A stretch of DNA of 64,000 bases from Oceanicola sp. 22II-s10i (GTDB lineage: Bacteria > Pseudomonadota > Alphaproteobacteria > Rhodobacterales > Rhodobacteraceae). Under the pieces are notes generated by a model. It did no database searches, was not told the origin of the DNA, and worked only from the letters and a program-made list of their open reading frames with translations. Positions within the stretch are counted from its first letter, which is position 1. Every line of letters begins with the position of its first letter. This document shows positions 7,629 through 20,419 of this stretch, piece by piece. Position numbers and translations under genes: made by a program. The stretch is from positions 780,501 to 844,500 of the forward strand of contig NZ_AQQU01000001.1 of NCBI RefSeq assembly GCF_002210105.1, in the 5' to 3' direction.

Positions 7629-9251
7629 ATGGCAATTACCTCTGCAAACCAGCTTGAGCTGCTGCAAACCGCCGAGGCTGTCGCGCGCGAGAAGATGATC
7701 GACCCCGGCCTCGTCGTCGAGGCGATGGAAGAGTCGCTCGCCCGTGCCGCCAAGTCGCGCTACGGCTCGGAAATGGACATCCGGGTCAAGATCGACCGCA
7801 AGACCGGCCGCGCGACCTTCACCCGCGTCCGCACCGTGGTCGAGGACGAGCTGCTGGAGAACTACCAGGCCGAGATGACGGTCGAGCAGGCCAAGCAGTA
7901 CATGGCTGATCCGCAGGTGGGTGACACCTACGTCGAGGAAGTGCCGCCGGTCGACATGGGACGGATCGCCGCTCAGTCGGCCAAGCAGGTCATCCTGCAG
8001 AAGGTCCGCGAAGCCGAGCGTGACCGCCAGTACGAAGAGTTCAAGGACCGCGCCGGGACCATCATCAACGGCGTCGTCAAGCGCGAGGAATACGGCAACG
8101 TCATCGTCGACGTGGGCCGTGGCGAAGCCATCCTGCGCCGGAACGAGAAGATCGGCCGCGAGGCCTATCGCCCGAACGACCGCATCCGCTGCTACATCAA
8201 GGATGTCCGCCGCGAGACGCGCGGGCCGCAGATCTTCCTGTCGCGCACCGATCCGCAGTTCATGGCCGAGCTGTTCAAGATGGAAGTGCCGGAAATCTAC
8301 GACGGCATCATCGAGATCAAGGCCGTTGCCCGTGACCCCGGTTCGCGCGCCAAGATCGCCGTCATCTCCTACGACAACTCGATCGACCCCGTCGGCGCCT
8401 GCGTCGGTATGCGCGGGTCGCGCGTGCAGGCGGTGGTGAACGAACTGCAGGGCGAAAAGATCGACATCATCCCGTGGTCCGAGGACATCCCGACCTTCCT
8501 CGTCAACGCGCTGCAGCCGGCCGAAGTGTCGAAGGTGGTTCTGGACGAGGACGCGGAGCGGATCGAGGTCGTGGTGCCGGACGAGCAGCTGTCGCTGGCC
8601 ATCGGCCGTCGCGGTCAGAACGTGCGTCTGGCGTCGCAGCTGACCGGGCTCGACATCGACATCATGACCGAAGAGGAAGAGTCGAAGCGCCGTCAGGCCG
8701 AGTTCGAGGAACGCACCAAGCTGTTCGTCGACACGCTGGATCTGGACGAATTCTTTGCCCAGCTTCTGGTCTCCGAAGGCTTCACTAACCTCGAAGAAGT
8801 CGCCTATGTCGAGCAGGACGAACTGCTGGTCATCGACGGCGTCGACGAGTCGACCGCCGAGGAGCTGCAGGCCCGTGCCCGCGACTACCTCGAGGCGCAG
8901 GCCAAGGCGGCGCTGGCTCATGCCCGCGAACTGGGTGCCGAGGACAGCCTTATTGAATTCGACGGCCTGACACCCCAGATGGTTGAAGCACTGGCCGAGG
9001 ACGGCGTGAAGACGCTCGAAGACTTCGCCACCTGCGCGGACTGGGAACTGGCCGGCGGCTGGACGACGGTCAACGGCGAGCGCGTCAAGGACGAGGGCCT
9101 GCTCGAGAAGTTCGACATGTCCCTCGACGAAGCCCAGCACCTGGTGATGACCGCCCGTGTCATGCTCGGCTGGGTCGATCCGACCGAGCTTGAGGCCGAA
9201 GAGGCCGATGCCGAGGATGGCGAAGCCGAGGAAGAGGAGGCCGGGGCCTGA
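7629..9251 (+). CDS. nusA: transcription termination/antitermination factor NusA
   Basis: 540 residues. Domains in order: N-terminal RNA polymerase-binding domain (about 1-130), S1 RNA-binding domain (about 135-200, [21 protein letters not shown]), two KH domains (about 230-345, with [15 protein letters not shown] and [15 protein letters not shown]), two helix-hairpin-helix-like C-terminal repeats, and a strongly acidic tail. NusA modulates pausing, termination and antitermination. Because it is encoded in an operon whose leader contains a terminator-like hairpin, autoregulation through that leader is plausible. Confidence 0.97.
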   Translation: MAITSANQLELLQTAEAVAREKMIDPGLVVEAMEESLARAAKSRYGSEMDIRVKIDRKTGRATFTRVRTVVEDELLENYQAEMTVEQAKQYMADPQVGDTYVEEVPPVDMGRIAAQSAKQVILQKVREAERDRQYEEFKDRAGTIINGVVKREEYGNVIVDVGRGEAILRRNEKIGREAYRPNDRIRCYIKDVRRETRGPQIFLSRTDPQFMAELFKMEVPEIYDGIIEIKAVARDPGSRAKIAVISYDNSIDPVGACVGMRGSRVQAVVNELQGEKIDIIPWSEDIPTFLVNALQPAEVSKVVLDEDAERIEVVVPDEQLSLAIGRRGQNVRLASQLTGLDIDIMTEEEESKRRQAEFEERTKLFVDTLDLDEFFAQLLVSEGFTNLEEVAYVEQDELLVIDGVDESTAEELQARARDYLEAQAKAALAHARELGAEDSLIEFDGLTPQMVEALAEDGVKTLEDFATCADWELAGGWTTVNGERVKDEGLLEKFDMSLDEAQHLVMTARVMLGWVDPTELEAEEADAEDGEAEEEEAGA

Positions 9252-9274
9252 GGCCCTGACCCCCGGAGGCGCGG

Positions 9275-9889
9275 ATGACCCGTGGCGGCGTGACAAAGGA
9301 CCGGACCGACGGTCCAGAACGGAAATGCATCGTCACGGGCGAGGCGCAGCCGAAGTCCGGCCTGATCCGATTTGTGGTCGGGCCTGACGGGCAGGTGGTC
9401 CCGGATGTTCTGGGCAAGCTGCCGGGCCGCGGCATCTGGGTCAGCGCCGACCGCGGCGCGATCGAGACGGCGGTGAAGAAGAAGATGTTCGCCCGTGCTG
9501 CCCGTCAGCCGGTCGAGGTGCCCGAGGACATGGCCGGGCTGGTCGAGGGGATCCTCGCGCGCCACCTGGTCGAACTGATCGCGCTGGCCCGGAAATCCGG
9601 GCTGGCCATTTCGGGGTTCGAAAAGGTGCGTGACTGGCTCGACAAGGGTCAGGTCAAGGTATTGATCCAGGCCCACGACGGCTCCGGCCGGGGCAAGTCG
9701 AAGCTCTGGACACCCGAGGGGGCCCGCTTTGTCGGATGCCTCTCGGCTGACGAAATCGGACAGGCGTTCGGCCGTCAAACCACCGTGCATGCGGCTTTGG
9801 CGACTGGCGGTCTGGCGAAACGTGTTGTAGAGGAGGCGCAACGGCTGAAGGGCCTGCGCGTCGACTCTGGCGGGCAGAGCCCCGCCTGA
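9275..9889 (+). CDS. RNA-binding protein with YlxR (DUF448) domain
   Basis: 204 residues. The N-terminal YlxR domain contains [19 protein letters not shown] and [10 protein letters not shown], typical of the nusA-infB intergenic gene. The C-terminal half (about 85-190) resembles an L7Ae/L30e-like RNA-binding fold, the fused arrangement common in alphaproteobacteria. YlxR homologues are nucleoid- or RNA-associated; a precise role is not established here. It sits between nusA and infB with short gaps (23 and 8 bp). Confidence 0.87.
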   Translation: MTRGGVTKDRTDGPERKCIVTGEAQPKSGLIRFVVGPDGQVVPDVLGKLPGRGIWVSADRGAIETAVKKKMFARAARQPVEVPEDMAGLVEGILARHLVELIALARKSGLAISGFEKVRDWLDKGQVKVLIQAHDGSGRGKSKLWTPEGARFVGCLSADEIGQAFGRQTTVHAALATGGLAKRVVEEAQRLKGLRVDSGGQSPA

Positions 9890-9897
9890 AAGGATAT

Positions 9898-12435
9898 ATG
9901 ACGTATATGAGTGACCAAGACGGCAAGAAAACTCTGGGCGTGCGTGGACCCCGTTCGGGGAATGTGAAGCAGAGCTTCAGCCACGGACGGACCAAGAACG
10001 TCGTGGTGGAAACCAAGCGCAAGCGCGTCGTCGTGCCCAAGCCCGGTCAGTCGGGTGGCGACAAGCCGGGGGGCGGCCGCCCTCTTGGCGATCCCTCCAA
10101 GCGTCCCGCCGGTATTTCCGACGCGGAGATGGAGCGCCGCCTGAGGGCGCTTCAGGCCGCGAAGGCCCGCGAGGTCGAGGAAGCCGCGCAGCGTGAGGCC
10201 GAGGAAAAGGCCCGCGAGGAAGAGCGCGAGCGCCGCCGCGAGGAAGCGGAAGCCAAGGCGCGCGAAGAGCGCGAGCGCGAAGAGGCGCTGAAGGCCAAGG
10301 CCGAAGAGGAAGAGCGCCAGAAGCGCGAGGAAGAGGAAGCGGCCAAGCGCGCCGCAGCCGCTGCCGCCGCCAGCGCCGCCGCACCGGCCGAGGATCAGGG
10401 GACCCGTGGACGCGGCGCCCCCGCCGCGCGCACCAACGCGCCTGCGGGCCGCAGTGGCGCGCCCGCGCAGCCCGACCGCAACGACCGTGACGATCGCGGC
10501 GGCCGCAAGGGCCGTGGCGGCGACGACGGCAACCGCCGGTCCGGCAAGCTGACACTGAACCAGGCCCTGTCGGGTGGCGAAGGCGGACGGCAGAAGTCGC
10601 TGGCCGCGATGAAGCGCAAGCAGGAGCGTGCGCGTCAGAAAGCCATGGGCGGGCCCGTCAGCCGCGAAAAGGTCGTGCGTGACGTTCAGGTCCCCGAGGC
10701 GATCACCGTGGGTGAACTGGCGAACCGGATGGCGGAACGCGCCGCCGACGTGGTCAAGTCGCTCATGCAGATGGGCATGATGGTCACGCAGAACCAGTCG
10801 ATCGACGCCGACACGGCGGAACTGATCGTCGAGGAATTCGGCCACCGGATGGTCCGCGTGTCGGATTCCGATGTCGAACAGGTCATCACCACCGCAGACG
10901 ACAAGGCCGAAGATCTCAAGCCGCGTCCGCCGGTTATCACGATCATGGGCCACGTCGACCACGGCAAGACCTCGCTTCTGGACGCAATCCGGAATGCCAA
11001 GGTCGTCGCGGGCGAAGCGGGCGGCATCACCCAGCACATCGGCGCCTACCAGGTGACGACGGATGGCGGCGCGACGCTGACCTTCCTCGACACGCCGGGC
11101 CACGCCGCGTTCACCTCCATGCGGGCCCGTGGCGCGCAGGTGACGGATATCGTGGTGCTGGTGGTTGCGGCGGATGACGCCGTGATGCCGCAGACGGTCG
11201 AGGCGATCAACCACGCCAAGGCCGCCAAGGTCCCGATGATCGTGGCGATCAACAAGATCGACAAGCCCGAGGCCAATCCCCAGAAGGTGCGGACCGACCT
11301 GCTTCAGCACGAAGTCATCGTCGAGAAGCTGTCGGGCGAAGTGCAGGACGTCGAGGTGTCGGCCCATACCGGCGAAGGTCTGGACGAACTTCTCGAAGCG
11401 ATCGCGCTGCAGTCCGAGATACTCGAGCTCAAGGCCAACCCGGATCGCAACGCCGAAGGTGCGGTGATCGAGGCGCAGCTCGACGTGGGCCGTGGCCCGG
11501 TTGCGACCGTCCTCGTGCAGAAGGGCACGCTGAAGCAGGGCGACATCTTTGTCGTCGGCGAGCAGTGGGGCAAGGTCCGCGCGATGGAGAACGACCGCGG
11601 CGAGCGCGTCAAGGAAGCGGGTCCCTCCGTTCCCGTCGAGGTGCTGGGTCTGAACGGCACGCCCGAGGCGGGCGATGTCCTGAACGTCGTCTCGACCGAG
11701 GCGCAGGCGCGCGAGATTGCCGAGTACCGCCAGCAGGCGGCCAAGGACAAGCGCGCGGCGGCCGGTGCGGCGACCACGCTCGAACAGCTGATGCAGAAGG
11801 CCAAGGACGACGAGAACGTCACCGAGATGCCGATCGTCGTGAAGGCGGACGTGCAGGGCTCGGCCGAGGCGATCGTGCAGGCGATGGAAAAGATCGGCAA
11901 CGAGGAGGTGCGCGTCCGCGTGCTGCACTCCGGCGTCGGCGCCATCACCGAATCGGACATCGGCCTGGCCGAGGCTTCGGGCGCGCCGGTCTTCGGCTTC
12001 AACGTCCGGGCGAACGCACCTGCGCGGAATTCCGCGAACCAGAAGGGCGTGGAGATTCGCTACTACAGCGTGATCTACGACCTCGTGGACGACGTGAAGG
12101 CCGCGGCCGAGGGCATGCTGTCCGCCGAGATCCGCGAGAAGTTCATCGGCTACGCGCAGATCAAGGAGGTCTTCAGGGTCTCCAACGTCGGCAAGGTCGC
12201 AGGCTGCCTGGTCACCGAAGGTGTGGCGCGCCGCTCTGCCGGTGTCCGCCTGTTGCGCGACGACGTGGTGATCCACGAAGGCACGCTGAAGACGCTCAAG
12301 CGCTTCAAGGACGAGGTCGCCTCGGTCCCGTCGGGACAGGAATGCGGCATGGCCTTCGAGAACTACGAAGACATCCGCCCCGGCGACGTCATCGAGATCT
12401 TCGAGCGCGAGGAAGTGGCCCGGAAACTGGCCTGA
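9898..12435 (+). CDS. infB: translation initiation factor IF-2
   Basis: 845 residues. The N-terminal third is a low-complexity E/R/K/A-rich linker (about 75-170) typical of bacterial IF-2, followed by an IF2_N module ([19 protein letters not shown]). The G domain has G1 GHVDHGKT at 351-358, G3 DTPGHAAF and G4 NKID; domains II-IV follow. IF-2 delivers fMet-tRNA to the 30S complex with GTP hydrolysis. An alternative ATG three codons downstream (MSDQDGKK) could be the true start. It ends the operon, just before a strong terminator. Confidence 0.97.
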   Translation: MTYMSDQDGKKTLGVRGPRSGNVKQSFSHGRTKNVVVETKRKRVVVPKPGQSGGDKPGGGRPLGDPSKRPAGISDAEMERRLRALQAAKAREVEEAAQREAEEKAREEERERRREEAEAKAREEREREEALKAKAEEEERQKREEEEAAKRAAAAAAASAAAPAEDQGTRGRGAPAARTNAPAGRSGAPAQPDRNDRDDRGGRKGRGGDDGNRRSGKLTLNQALSGGEGGRQKSLAAMKRKQERARQKAMGGPVSREKVVRDVQVPEAITVGELANRMAERAADVVKSLMQMGMMVTQNQSIDADTAELIVEEFGHRMVRVSDSDVEQVITTADDKAEDLKPRPPVITIMGHVDHGKTSLLDAIRNAKVVAGEAGGITQHIGAYQVTTDGGATLTFLDTPGHAAFTSMRARGAQVTDIVVLVVAADDAVMPQTVEAINHAKAAKVPMIVAINKIDKPEANPQKVRTDLLQHEVIVEKLSGEVQDVEVSAHTGEGLDELLEAIALQSEILELKANPDRNAEGAVIEAQLDVGRGPVATVLVQKGTLKQGDIFVVGEQWGKVRAMENDRGERVKEAGPSVPVEVLGLNGTPEAGDVLNVVSTEAQAREIAEYRQQAAKDKRAAAGAATTLEQLMQKAKDDENVTEMPIVVKADVQGSAEAIVQAMEKIGNEEVRVRVLHSGVGAITESDIGLAEASGAPVFGFNVRANAPARNSANQKGVEIRYYSVIYDLVDDVKAAAEGMLSAEIREKFIGYAQIKEVFRVSNVGKVAGCLVTEGVARRSAGVRLLRDDVVIHEGTLKTLKRFKDEVASVPSGQECGMAFENYEDIRPGDVIEIFEREEVARKLA

Positions 12436-12457
12436 TCCTTCGCCTGATACGAAACGG

Positions 12458-12490
12458 AACGCGCTGCCCTCGGGCGGCGCGTTCTGCTTT
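12458..12490 (+). terminator. rho-independent terminator of the rimP-infB operon
   Basis: AACGCGCTGCC and GGCGGCGCGTT form an 11-bp stem (one G-U pair) around a 4-nt loop (12458-12483), followed by CTGCTTT. It starts 22 bp after the infB stop. Confidence 0.75.
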
Positions 12491-12495
12491 CCGGC

Positions 12496-13359
12496 CTAGG
12501 CGGCGGCCAGAACCAGCGCGATCCCGGCGACCGAGACCGTGATCCCGATGAACGAGGTGCGCGTCAGCGTCCGATCCTGGTGGATCAGACGGTTCAGCCC
12601 CATGACGAACAGCGGATAGGTCGCCAGCAGCGGGGCGACGACCGTCACCGGACCATTGGACAGGGCGGCATAGAGGAACACGACCGACAGGCCGTTGCAG
12701 AGGCCTGTCAGAGAATACCAAAGAAGACGCGGGTCGCGGGGCAGCGGGGCCGGGACGAAGACACGTTTGACGGTGATTAGCACCAGCGCGGATGCGACAT
12801 AGCCCAGCGTCGTCGCGGCGAAGGCGTCCGGCCAGCCTTCTAGTCCCAGCTTGGCGACCGGCTGGGCCGCGCCGCGCAGGACCGAGGCGATCAGCGGGAG
12901 GCCAAGCGCCCAGAGGGCGGCGCGGCTGTGCAGGCGCGCCCGTTCGGCGGCCAGTGACAGGAGCCCGCCGACAACGGCCAGAACGCCGACCATCTGCCAG
13001 GGGCCCGGCGTTTCGCTCAGCATGACGGCGGCCAGAGCGACGGCGAAGAGGGGCGTCAGATTGCCGAGGGCGCCGGACAGGTTCGGCCCGAGCCTGCGGT
13101 TGCCGGCAAAGTTCAGCAGGGTCACGGCGGCGGGGAAGAACAGGCCGAGGCAGAAAAAGATGATCGCGCTGGTCTGGTCGTAGGTCGCGAAATCCCAGGT
13201 GAAGGGTGCGATCAGGACAAAAAACAGCGCCGAGGTCGGGACGCTGACCGACGCACCGGGAATCGGCGGCGCGACCCGCAGACCAAGCGGGGCAAGCACA
13301 ATACCCATTGCGTAGAAGAAGGCCGCGGTCAGCGCGGTCAGCACAAAGCCCAATTCCAT
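12496..13359 (-). CDS. EamA/DMT family transporter
   Basis: 287 residues from the ATG giving MELGFVLTAL, which places the first transmembrane helix at the N-terminus. Ten hydrophobic segments in two EamA repeats are visible; the second repeat begins near LWALGLPLIASVLRG. The segment LLATYPLFVMGLNRLIHQDR at the end is typical of drug/metabolite transporters. The substrate is unknown. The gene is convergent with infB; the hairpin at 12458-12483 lies between them and could also terminate this gene's transcript from the other side. Confidence 0.85.
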   Translation of the reverse strand: MELGFVLTALTAAFFYAMGIVLAPLGLRVAPPIPGASVSVPTSALFFVLIAPFTWDFATYDQTSAIIFFCLGLFFPAAVTLLNFAGNRRLGPNLSGALGNLTPLFAVALAAVMLSETPGPWQMVGVLAVVGGLLSLAAERARLHSRAALWALGLPLIASVLRGAAQPVAKLGLEGWPDAFAATTLGYVASALVLITVKRVFVPAPLPRDPRLLWYSLTGLCNGLSVVFLYAALSNGPVTVVAPLLATYPLFVMGLNRLIHQDRTLTRTSFIGITVSVAGIALVLAAA

Positions 13360-13436
13360 GATGTCCCGCGCCGTCCGTTTCCCGGCGATACTATGCACTT
13401 CGAACGCGGGTGCCAGTCGATGTCAGATGGGGGGCG

Positions 13437-13463
13437 AAAAAAAAACGGGTCACGAAGACCCGT
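13437..13463 (-). terminator. rho-independent terminator after the 45-residue protein gene
   Basis: On the minus strand ACGGGTC pairs with GACCCGT (13445-13451 and 13457-13463) around a 5-nt loop, followed by a run of nine T residues. It lies 50 bp after the small gene's stop. Confidence 0.85.
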
Positions 13464-13512
13464 CCGTTGTTTGTGCCTTCAGTGCTGAGTGCCGCACCGA
13501 TTCGGTGATCTG

Positions 13513-13650
13513 TCAGGCGGCGGTGGAACGATTGACCGGATTACCGGCAAACACCTTGTCGCCAACTCGGACTTCGATCCTGCCGTCCGGCAAATGGCGG
13601 ACAAAGGTTCCCTGAACCGAGATATAGTTCCCTACTGTGATCGTCTGCAT
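13513..13650 (-). CDS. small protein of 45 residues, function unknown
   Basis: A short gene: ATG at 13650 to TGA at 13513. The minus-strand sequence GGGGAGGAAACACAGAG immediately precedes the ATG, an excellent Shine-Dalgarno at good spacing, and a strong terminator follows the stop. The protein has no signal peptide. It consists of a short beta-rich stretch: MQTITVGNYISVQGTFV, then LPDGRIEVRVGDKVFAG, suggesting a small barrel or SH3-like/beta-hairpin fold. I recognise similar short proteins in Rhodobacteraceae but not a function. The upstream region is unusually AT-rich and contains a 9-bp direct repeat. Confidence 0.75.
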   Translation of the reverse strand: MQTITVGNYISVQGTFVRHLPDGRIEVRVGDKVFAGNPVNRSTAA

Positions 13651-13734
13651 CTCTGTGTTTCCTCCCCACGAGAAACGTAACTGATGTATTACAGCAGAAG
13701 GGTGAACAATACATTCCTTTTTTGAGCAATTTTA

Positions 13735-13774
13735 GCCTAAATGTTGGATGCCGAAAAAATGCATGGCCTAAATG
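13735..13774 (-). promoter_or_regulatory. direct repeat in the promoter region of the small-protein gene
   Basis: GCCTAAATG occurs twice on the plus strand (13735-13743 and 13766-13774), 31 bp apart, about three helical turns. The surrounding 150 bp is far more AT-rich than the rest of the window. A regulator-binding role is inference. Confidence 0.4.
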
Positions 13775-13827
13775 GTACGCTTGCGCCCAAAATTCTGCAC
13801 TGCGGTATTGCAATTGCAGAAAGATTT

Positions 13828-14226
13828 TCACAGCCAGTCGCGCAAAATGGGAATCAGTGGAACATCCGCCGGGGGCATCGGATAGTCACGCAGATCGGCC
13901 GCCCTTACCCACTTCAGCGCCTGCCCCTCTTTCCCCTGCGGCGTGCCCTGCCACTTCCGGCAGGCGAACAGTGGCATGAGCAAGTGGAAATCGTCATAGC
14001 CATGTGACGCGAAGGTCAGCGGCGCGAGGCATGACGACCATGTGTCGATCCCCAGTTCCTCGTGCAGTTCCCGGATCAGCGCGGCTTCGGGCGTTTCACC
14101 GGCTTCGACCTTGCCGCCGGGAAATTCCCACAACCCGGCCATCGACTTGCCCTCGGGGCGCTGCGTGAGCAGCACGCGCCCGTCGGTGTCGATCAGTGCG
14201 ACGGCCGAGACGAGGACGATCTTCAC
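13828..14226 (-). CDS. mutT: (deoxy)nucleoside triphosphate pyrophosphohydrolase, MutT-type Nudix
   Basis: 132 residues from a GTG whose bases overlap the argJ stop (GTGA). The Nudix box GX5EX7REUXEEXGU is complete: [20 protein letters not shown] then [12 protein letters not shown] upstream of the box is typical of MutT, which removes 8-oxo-dGTP from the nucleotide pool. It is the last gene of a parvulin-argJ-mutT operon. The catalytic class is certain; 8-oxo-dGTP specificity is inferred from length and similarity. Confidence 0.88.
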   Translation of the reverse strand: MKIVLVSAVALIDTDGRVLLTQRPEGKSMAGLWEFPGGKVEAGETPEAALIRELHEELGIDTWSSCLAPLTFASHGYDDFHLLMPLFACRKWQGTPQGKEGQALKWVRAADLRDYPMPPADVPLIPILRDWL

Positions 14227-15446
14227 GACCGGTAGTCGGCGTTGATCGCGATGTACTGGTGGGTCAGGTCGCAGGTCCAGACGGTCGCCCGGCCTTCCCC
14301 AATGCCAAGGTCCACGGCGATCTTCAGGTTCTGCCCCTTCATGTAGCCCGCGCCGTCATCCTCGCGGTAGCTTTCGGCGACCCAGCCCTTTTCCGCGACG
14401 AGGATGTCGCCGAATCGGATGGTGATCTGGTCGCGGTCGGCCTCGGCCCCGGACTTGCCGATCGCCATGACGATGCGGCCCCAGTTCGGATCCTCGCCCG
14501 CGATGGCGGTCTTGACCAGCGGCGAGTTGGCGATGGCCTTGCCGTGGATGCGCGCGTCGCTGTCCGACGCGGCGCCGGTGATCTCGACCTCGACGAACTT
14601 GGTCGCGCCCTCGCCGTCCTTCACCACCTGATGGGCGAGGTCCAGCATGACGGCATGCAGCGCATCGGCAAAGGCCGCCTCGCCTTCGGCGGCGACGCCC
14701 GAGGCGCCGGTCGCACCGACCAGCAGCGTGTCCGAGGTCGAGGTGTCGCTGTCGACGGTGATGCAGTTGAACGTGCGGTCCGCGATGTCCGACACCATGG
14801 CCTGCAGCGGCGCGCGGGCGATCTTGGCGTCGGTGAAGATGTAGACCAGCATCGTGCCCATGTTGGGCTCGATCATGCCGGAGCCCTTGGCGATGCCCGC
14901 GATCCTGACGGTGCCGCCGGGCAGCGCGGCTTCGGCCATTGCGCCCTTGGGATAGGTGTCGGTGGTCATGATCGCCTGCGCCGCCTCGCCGATCTTGGCA
15001 GGGTCCAGCGCGGCTTTCAGTTCCTCGAGCTTGTCGGTGATCCGCTCGTGCTTGAGCTTTTCACCGATGACGCCGGTGGAGGAGCTGAACACGCGATCCT
15101 CGGGCAGGCCGAGCGCCTTGGCCGCGGCGGTGGTGACGGCACGAGTCGCCTCGATCCCGTTGCGGCCGGTAAAGGCGTTGGCGTTGCCCGAGTTCACGAC
15201 GATTGCCGCGCCCGCGTCGCCGTCGCCGCCGATCTTGGCCTGACAGTCGAGCACGGGGGCGGAGCGGGTGGACGACCGGGTGAAGACCCCGGCCATCACG
15301 GACCCCGGAGCAAGCCGGGCCAGCATCACGTCGGTTCGCCCCGCGTATCGGACCCCTGCGGCGACGGTGGCGAAGGACACGCCCTCGATCACCGGAAGGT
15401 CGGGGAAATTCGCGGGTGCGAGCGGAGAGACGGGATACTTGCCCAT
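14223..15446 (-). CDS. argJ: bifunctional glutamate N-acetyltransferase / amino-acid N-acetyltransferase
   Basis: 407 residues. ArgJ transfers acetyl groups from N-acetylornithine to glutamate (and from acetyl-CoA in bifunctional forms) in arginine biosynthesis. The self-cleavage site is visible in [11 protein letters not shown], where the threonine becomes the N-terminal nucleophile of the beta chain. [12 protein letters not shown] is the conserved alpha-chain motif and NADYRS the C-terminus. It lies 7 bp after the parvulin gene and overlaps mutT by 4 bp. Confidence 0.96.
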   Translation of the reverse strand: MGKYPVSPLAPANFPDLPVIEGVSFATVAAGVRYAGRTDVMLARLAPGSVMAGVFTRSSTRSAPVLDCQAKIGGDGDAGAAIVVNSGNANAFTGRNGIEATRAVTTAAAKALGLPEDRVFSSSTGVIGEKLKHERITDKLEELKAALDPAKIGEAAQAIMTTDTYPKGAMAEAALPGGTVRIAGIAKGSGMIEPNMGTMLVYIFTDAKIARAPLQAMVSDIADRTFNCITVDSDTSTSDTLLVGATGASGVAAEGEAAFADALHAVMLDLAHQVVKDGEGATKFVEVEITGAASDSDARIHGKAIANSPLVKTAIAGEDPNWGRIVMAIGKSGAEADRDQITIRFGDILVAEKGWVAESYREDDGAGYMKGQNLKIAVDLGIGEGRATVWTCDLTHQYIAINADYRS

Positions 15447-15453
15447 GTGCGGA

Positions 15454-16356
15454 CTACTCCAGAATGTCAGCCTTTGTCAGCAGGGTCGGATCGATTCCCT
15501 CGGCCCCGCCCCGGTCGATTTCGGCGTTTTCGACCAGTCCGTCAATATGGGCCTGCACTGCGTCGCGCTGCAACTCCTGCTCGATCTCGCCCCGGACCTC
15601 GTTCAGGTTCGGCGCGGCCTTGGCGCGGGTTTCCTCCAGCAGGATGACATGCCAGCCGAATTGAGTTTCGACCGGTTCCTTGGTGTAGCTGCCTGCTTCC
15701 AGCGCGACGGCGGCGTCCTCGAACGGTTTCACCATCATGCCCGGCCCGAACCAGCCCAGATCACCGCCGTTGGGGCCCGAGGGACCGGTGGATTTCTCGC
15801 GCGCCAGTGCGGCGAAGTCGGCGCCGTTGTCCAGTTCCTGGATCAGCGCCTTGGCCTCTTCCTCGGTCTCGACGAGGATGTGACGGGCCTTGTATTCCAT
15901 CTCGCCGCTGCCGGACGCGTATTTCTCGTCATAGGCCGCCTTGATCTGCTCTTCGGTGATCGCGCTTTCCAGGTACTTGTTCAGTGCCGCGTTGGCGACC
16001 CGGCCCGAGCGTTCGTTGTCCAGCGCCAGCTCGACCTCGCGCGGCAGGTCGCCCTGCCAGGACTGTTCGAGCACGATCTGCTGCACCAGCTGGTCGAGGA
16101 TGCCCTGGAACAGCACGTCGGGCGGCAGCTGATCGTACTGCTGGGGCAGGCCGCGGCGGATCATGACCATATGGCCGAGCGTCACGTCGATCCCGTTCAC
16201 CGTGGCGACGACCGTATCGGCATCAGCGGGGGTGGCTGCGGTTTCAACCTGGCTCTCGCCCGGCTTGGTTGCGTCGGCGGGCTGCGCGAACGCCCCGGAC
16301 GGGATCATGAGGGCGGCCGCGGCCAGCCCGGCACGCAGGGTCATCTGAACAGTCAT
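15454..16356 (-). CDS. periplasmic parvulin-type peptidyl-prolyl isomerase
   Basis: 300 residues with a Sec signal peptide (hydrophobic 7-20, likely cleaved after AFAQ). A SurA-N-like helical region (about 45-140) precedes a parvulin domain at about 145-245: [36 protein letters not shown] and [10 protein letters not shown]. It should assist folding of secreted or outer-membrane proteins. It starts an operon with argJ and is divergent from secA across 188 bp, placing two export-related genes back to back. Confidence 0.92.
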   Translation of the reverse strand: MTVQMTLRAGLAAAALMIPSGAFAQPADATKPGESQVETAATPADADTVVATVNGIDVTLGHMVMIRRGLPQQYDQLPPDVLFQGILDQLVQQIVLEQSWQGDLPREVELALDNERSGRVANAALNKYLESAITEEQIKAAYDEKYASGSGEMEYKARHILVETEEEAKALIQELDNGADFAALAREKSTGPSGPNGGDLGWFGPGMMVKPFEDAAVALEAGSYTKEPVETQFGWHVILLEETRAKAAPNLNEVRGEIEQELQRDAVQAHIDGLVENAEIDRGGAEGIDPTLLTKADILE

Positions 16357-16401
16357 GTGGATCCTTTCCTACAGCGCGGCGCGACGTTCCGGCACGCGGC
16401 G

Positions 16402-16430
16402 TTGACACTACCCTGCCACCCACTTACATC
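16402..16430 (+). promoter_or_regulatory. promoter candidate for secA
   Basis: A perfect -35 TTGACA (16402-16407), a 17-bp spacer and TACATC (16425-16430) lie in the divergent parvulin/secA gap. The start site would be about 110 bp before the secA ATG. Confidence 0.5.
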
Positions 16431-16544
16431 CCCCTATGTTTCCAAGGCGCGGGTGGCATTTTCCGGCCTTTTCTAAGAGGCGGGGACTCGCCACACAACC
16501 CCGCGCAGCCGCACGAAATCGTCAACGTTCGAACTGGATCTGAC

Positions 16545-19253
<2,709 letters not shown>

Positions 19254-19387
19254 CCGCGCCGCGCGCCTGCGCGGCATGTTCTGATCAAATCTATGCCAAA
19301 ATGGTTCCGCGGCTGCGTCACATCGCAGCCGCTTTCTCACGTCAACTTCGGCCCGACTTAACGCCAGCAACGGAACCGGAGAGTGAC

Positions 19388-20398
19388 ATGGCGAAATCGA
19401 GCAAGGTCCTGATTGCCGCCGGCACAATCGGCACTGCTGCCGCGGTCGGCTTCCTGATGCAGATCGGCAGGGACGCGCCTGCCCCTCAGGCGGCATTTGC
19501 CGTCAGTGAATTTGCCGCCGGTGATATCGACACCGCCCCGCTGGCGCGGACCGTCGAGGTCGCGGACGAACTCCCGGTGTCGGACATTACGCTGACTTCC
19601 TCCGACCGCGATCCCGAACCTTCACGCCCGGTGGCCCTGCCGCCGGTCTCGCCCAAGCTGGCGACGATGAGCGAGGCGCTGCCCGACACCCTGCCGAACG
19701 CCCCCCGTGTGGATGAGGCCTGCCCGATCACGATGACGGCCACGCCGACGATCGCCGCGCTGGTCGATCTGAGCTTTTCGTCCAAATGCGATCCCTACAC
19801 CCGCGTGACTTTCCACCATGCGGGCATCAGCTTTACCGAACTCACCGACAGCATGGGCCAGATCGAACTCACGGTGCCCGCGCTGGCCGAAACCGCGCGC
19901 TTCACGGCCGAGATCGCCGCAGGCGGTGCCGCGGTCGCGATCACGACGGTGGACAGCCTGATTTTTTACGACCGCGCCGTCGTATTCGGCCAAGGCACCC
20001 GGGGCGTCGCCCTGCACGCGCTGGAATTTGGCGCGGGCTTTGACGATGAAGGCCACGTCAGCGCCGACGCGCCGCGCGATCCCGTCGTCGCATCGCGCGG
20101 CGAGGGTGGCTTTCTGATGGTTCTGGGCGATCCGACACTGTCCGAAGGCCGGTTCGCGCAGGTCTATACCTTCCCCTCTGGCATGGCCAAGACGGGTGGG
20201 GACATCGACCTGTTCGTCGAGGTCGAGGTGCTGGACGGCACCTGTGGCCGCGACCTGACGGCACAGACGGTTCAGGTCAATGGCGGCGTGCGCCGCCCGG
20301 TTCAGGACATTCAGATCGCCATGCCGGACTGTGATGCCGTGGGTGACTATCTGGTGTTGAAAACCCCGCTGGATGACCTGACAATCGCGATGAAGTAA
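19388..20398 (+). CDS. membrane-anchored periplasmic protein, secA-adjacent family of unknown function
   Basis: 336 residues from the ATG at MAKSSKVLIAA; an in-frame extension upstream overlaps secA and lacks hydrophobic character. A single transmembrane segment (about 6-24) is followed by a Pro/Ala-rich region and a beta-rich periplasmic domain. The latter includes YTRVTFHHAGISFTELTDSM and a Cys near residue 115 (DEACPI) plus later Cys residues. Homologues next to secA in Rhodobacteraceae are often labelled translocase from context only. I recognise no catalytic motif. It is followed 21 bp later by the OmpA fusion gene. Confidence 0.72.
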   Translation: MAKSSKVLIAAGTIGTAAAVGFLMQIGRDAPAPQAAFAVSEFAAGDIDTAPLARTVEVADELPVSDITLTSSDRDPEPSRPVALPPVSPKLATMSEALPDTLPNAPRVDEACPITMTATPTIAALVDLSFSSKCDPYTRVTFHHAGISFTELTDSMGQIELTVPALAETARFTAEIAAGGAAVAITTVDSLIFYDRAVVFGQGTRGVALHALEFGAGFDDEGHVSADAPRDPVVASRGEGGFLMVLGDPTLSEGRFAQVYTFPSGMAKTGGDIDLFVEVEVLDGTCGRDLTAQTVQVNGGVRRPVQDIQIAMPDCDAVGDYLVLKTPLDDLTIAMK

Positions 20399-20419
20399 CG
20401 CGACCACCGAGGTCTTCAG

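Noticed and set aside
9180..9251. Acidic, repetitive tail of nusA as a possible frameshift product
   Set aside because: Acidic C-terminal tails are common in alphaproteobacterial NusA and the stop is followed by normal operon spacing.
10140..10380. Highly repetitive E/R/A-coding stretch suggesting a repeat element
   Set aside because: It is the low-complexity N-terminal linker normal for alphaproteobacterial IF-2 and remains in frame.
19258..19275. GC hairpin after secA as a terminator
   Set aside because: The 7-bp stem GCCGCGC/GCGCGGC is not followed by a T-run and is weak evidence; not listed as a feature.
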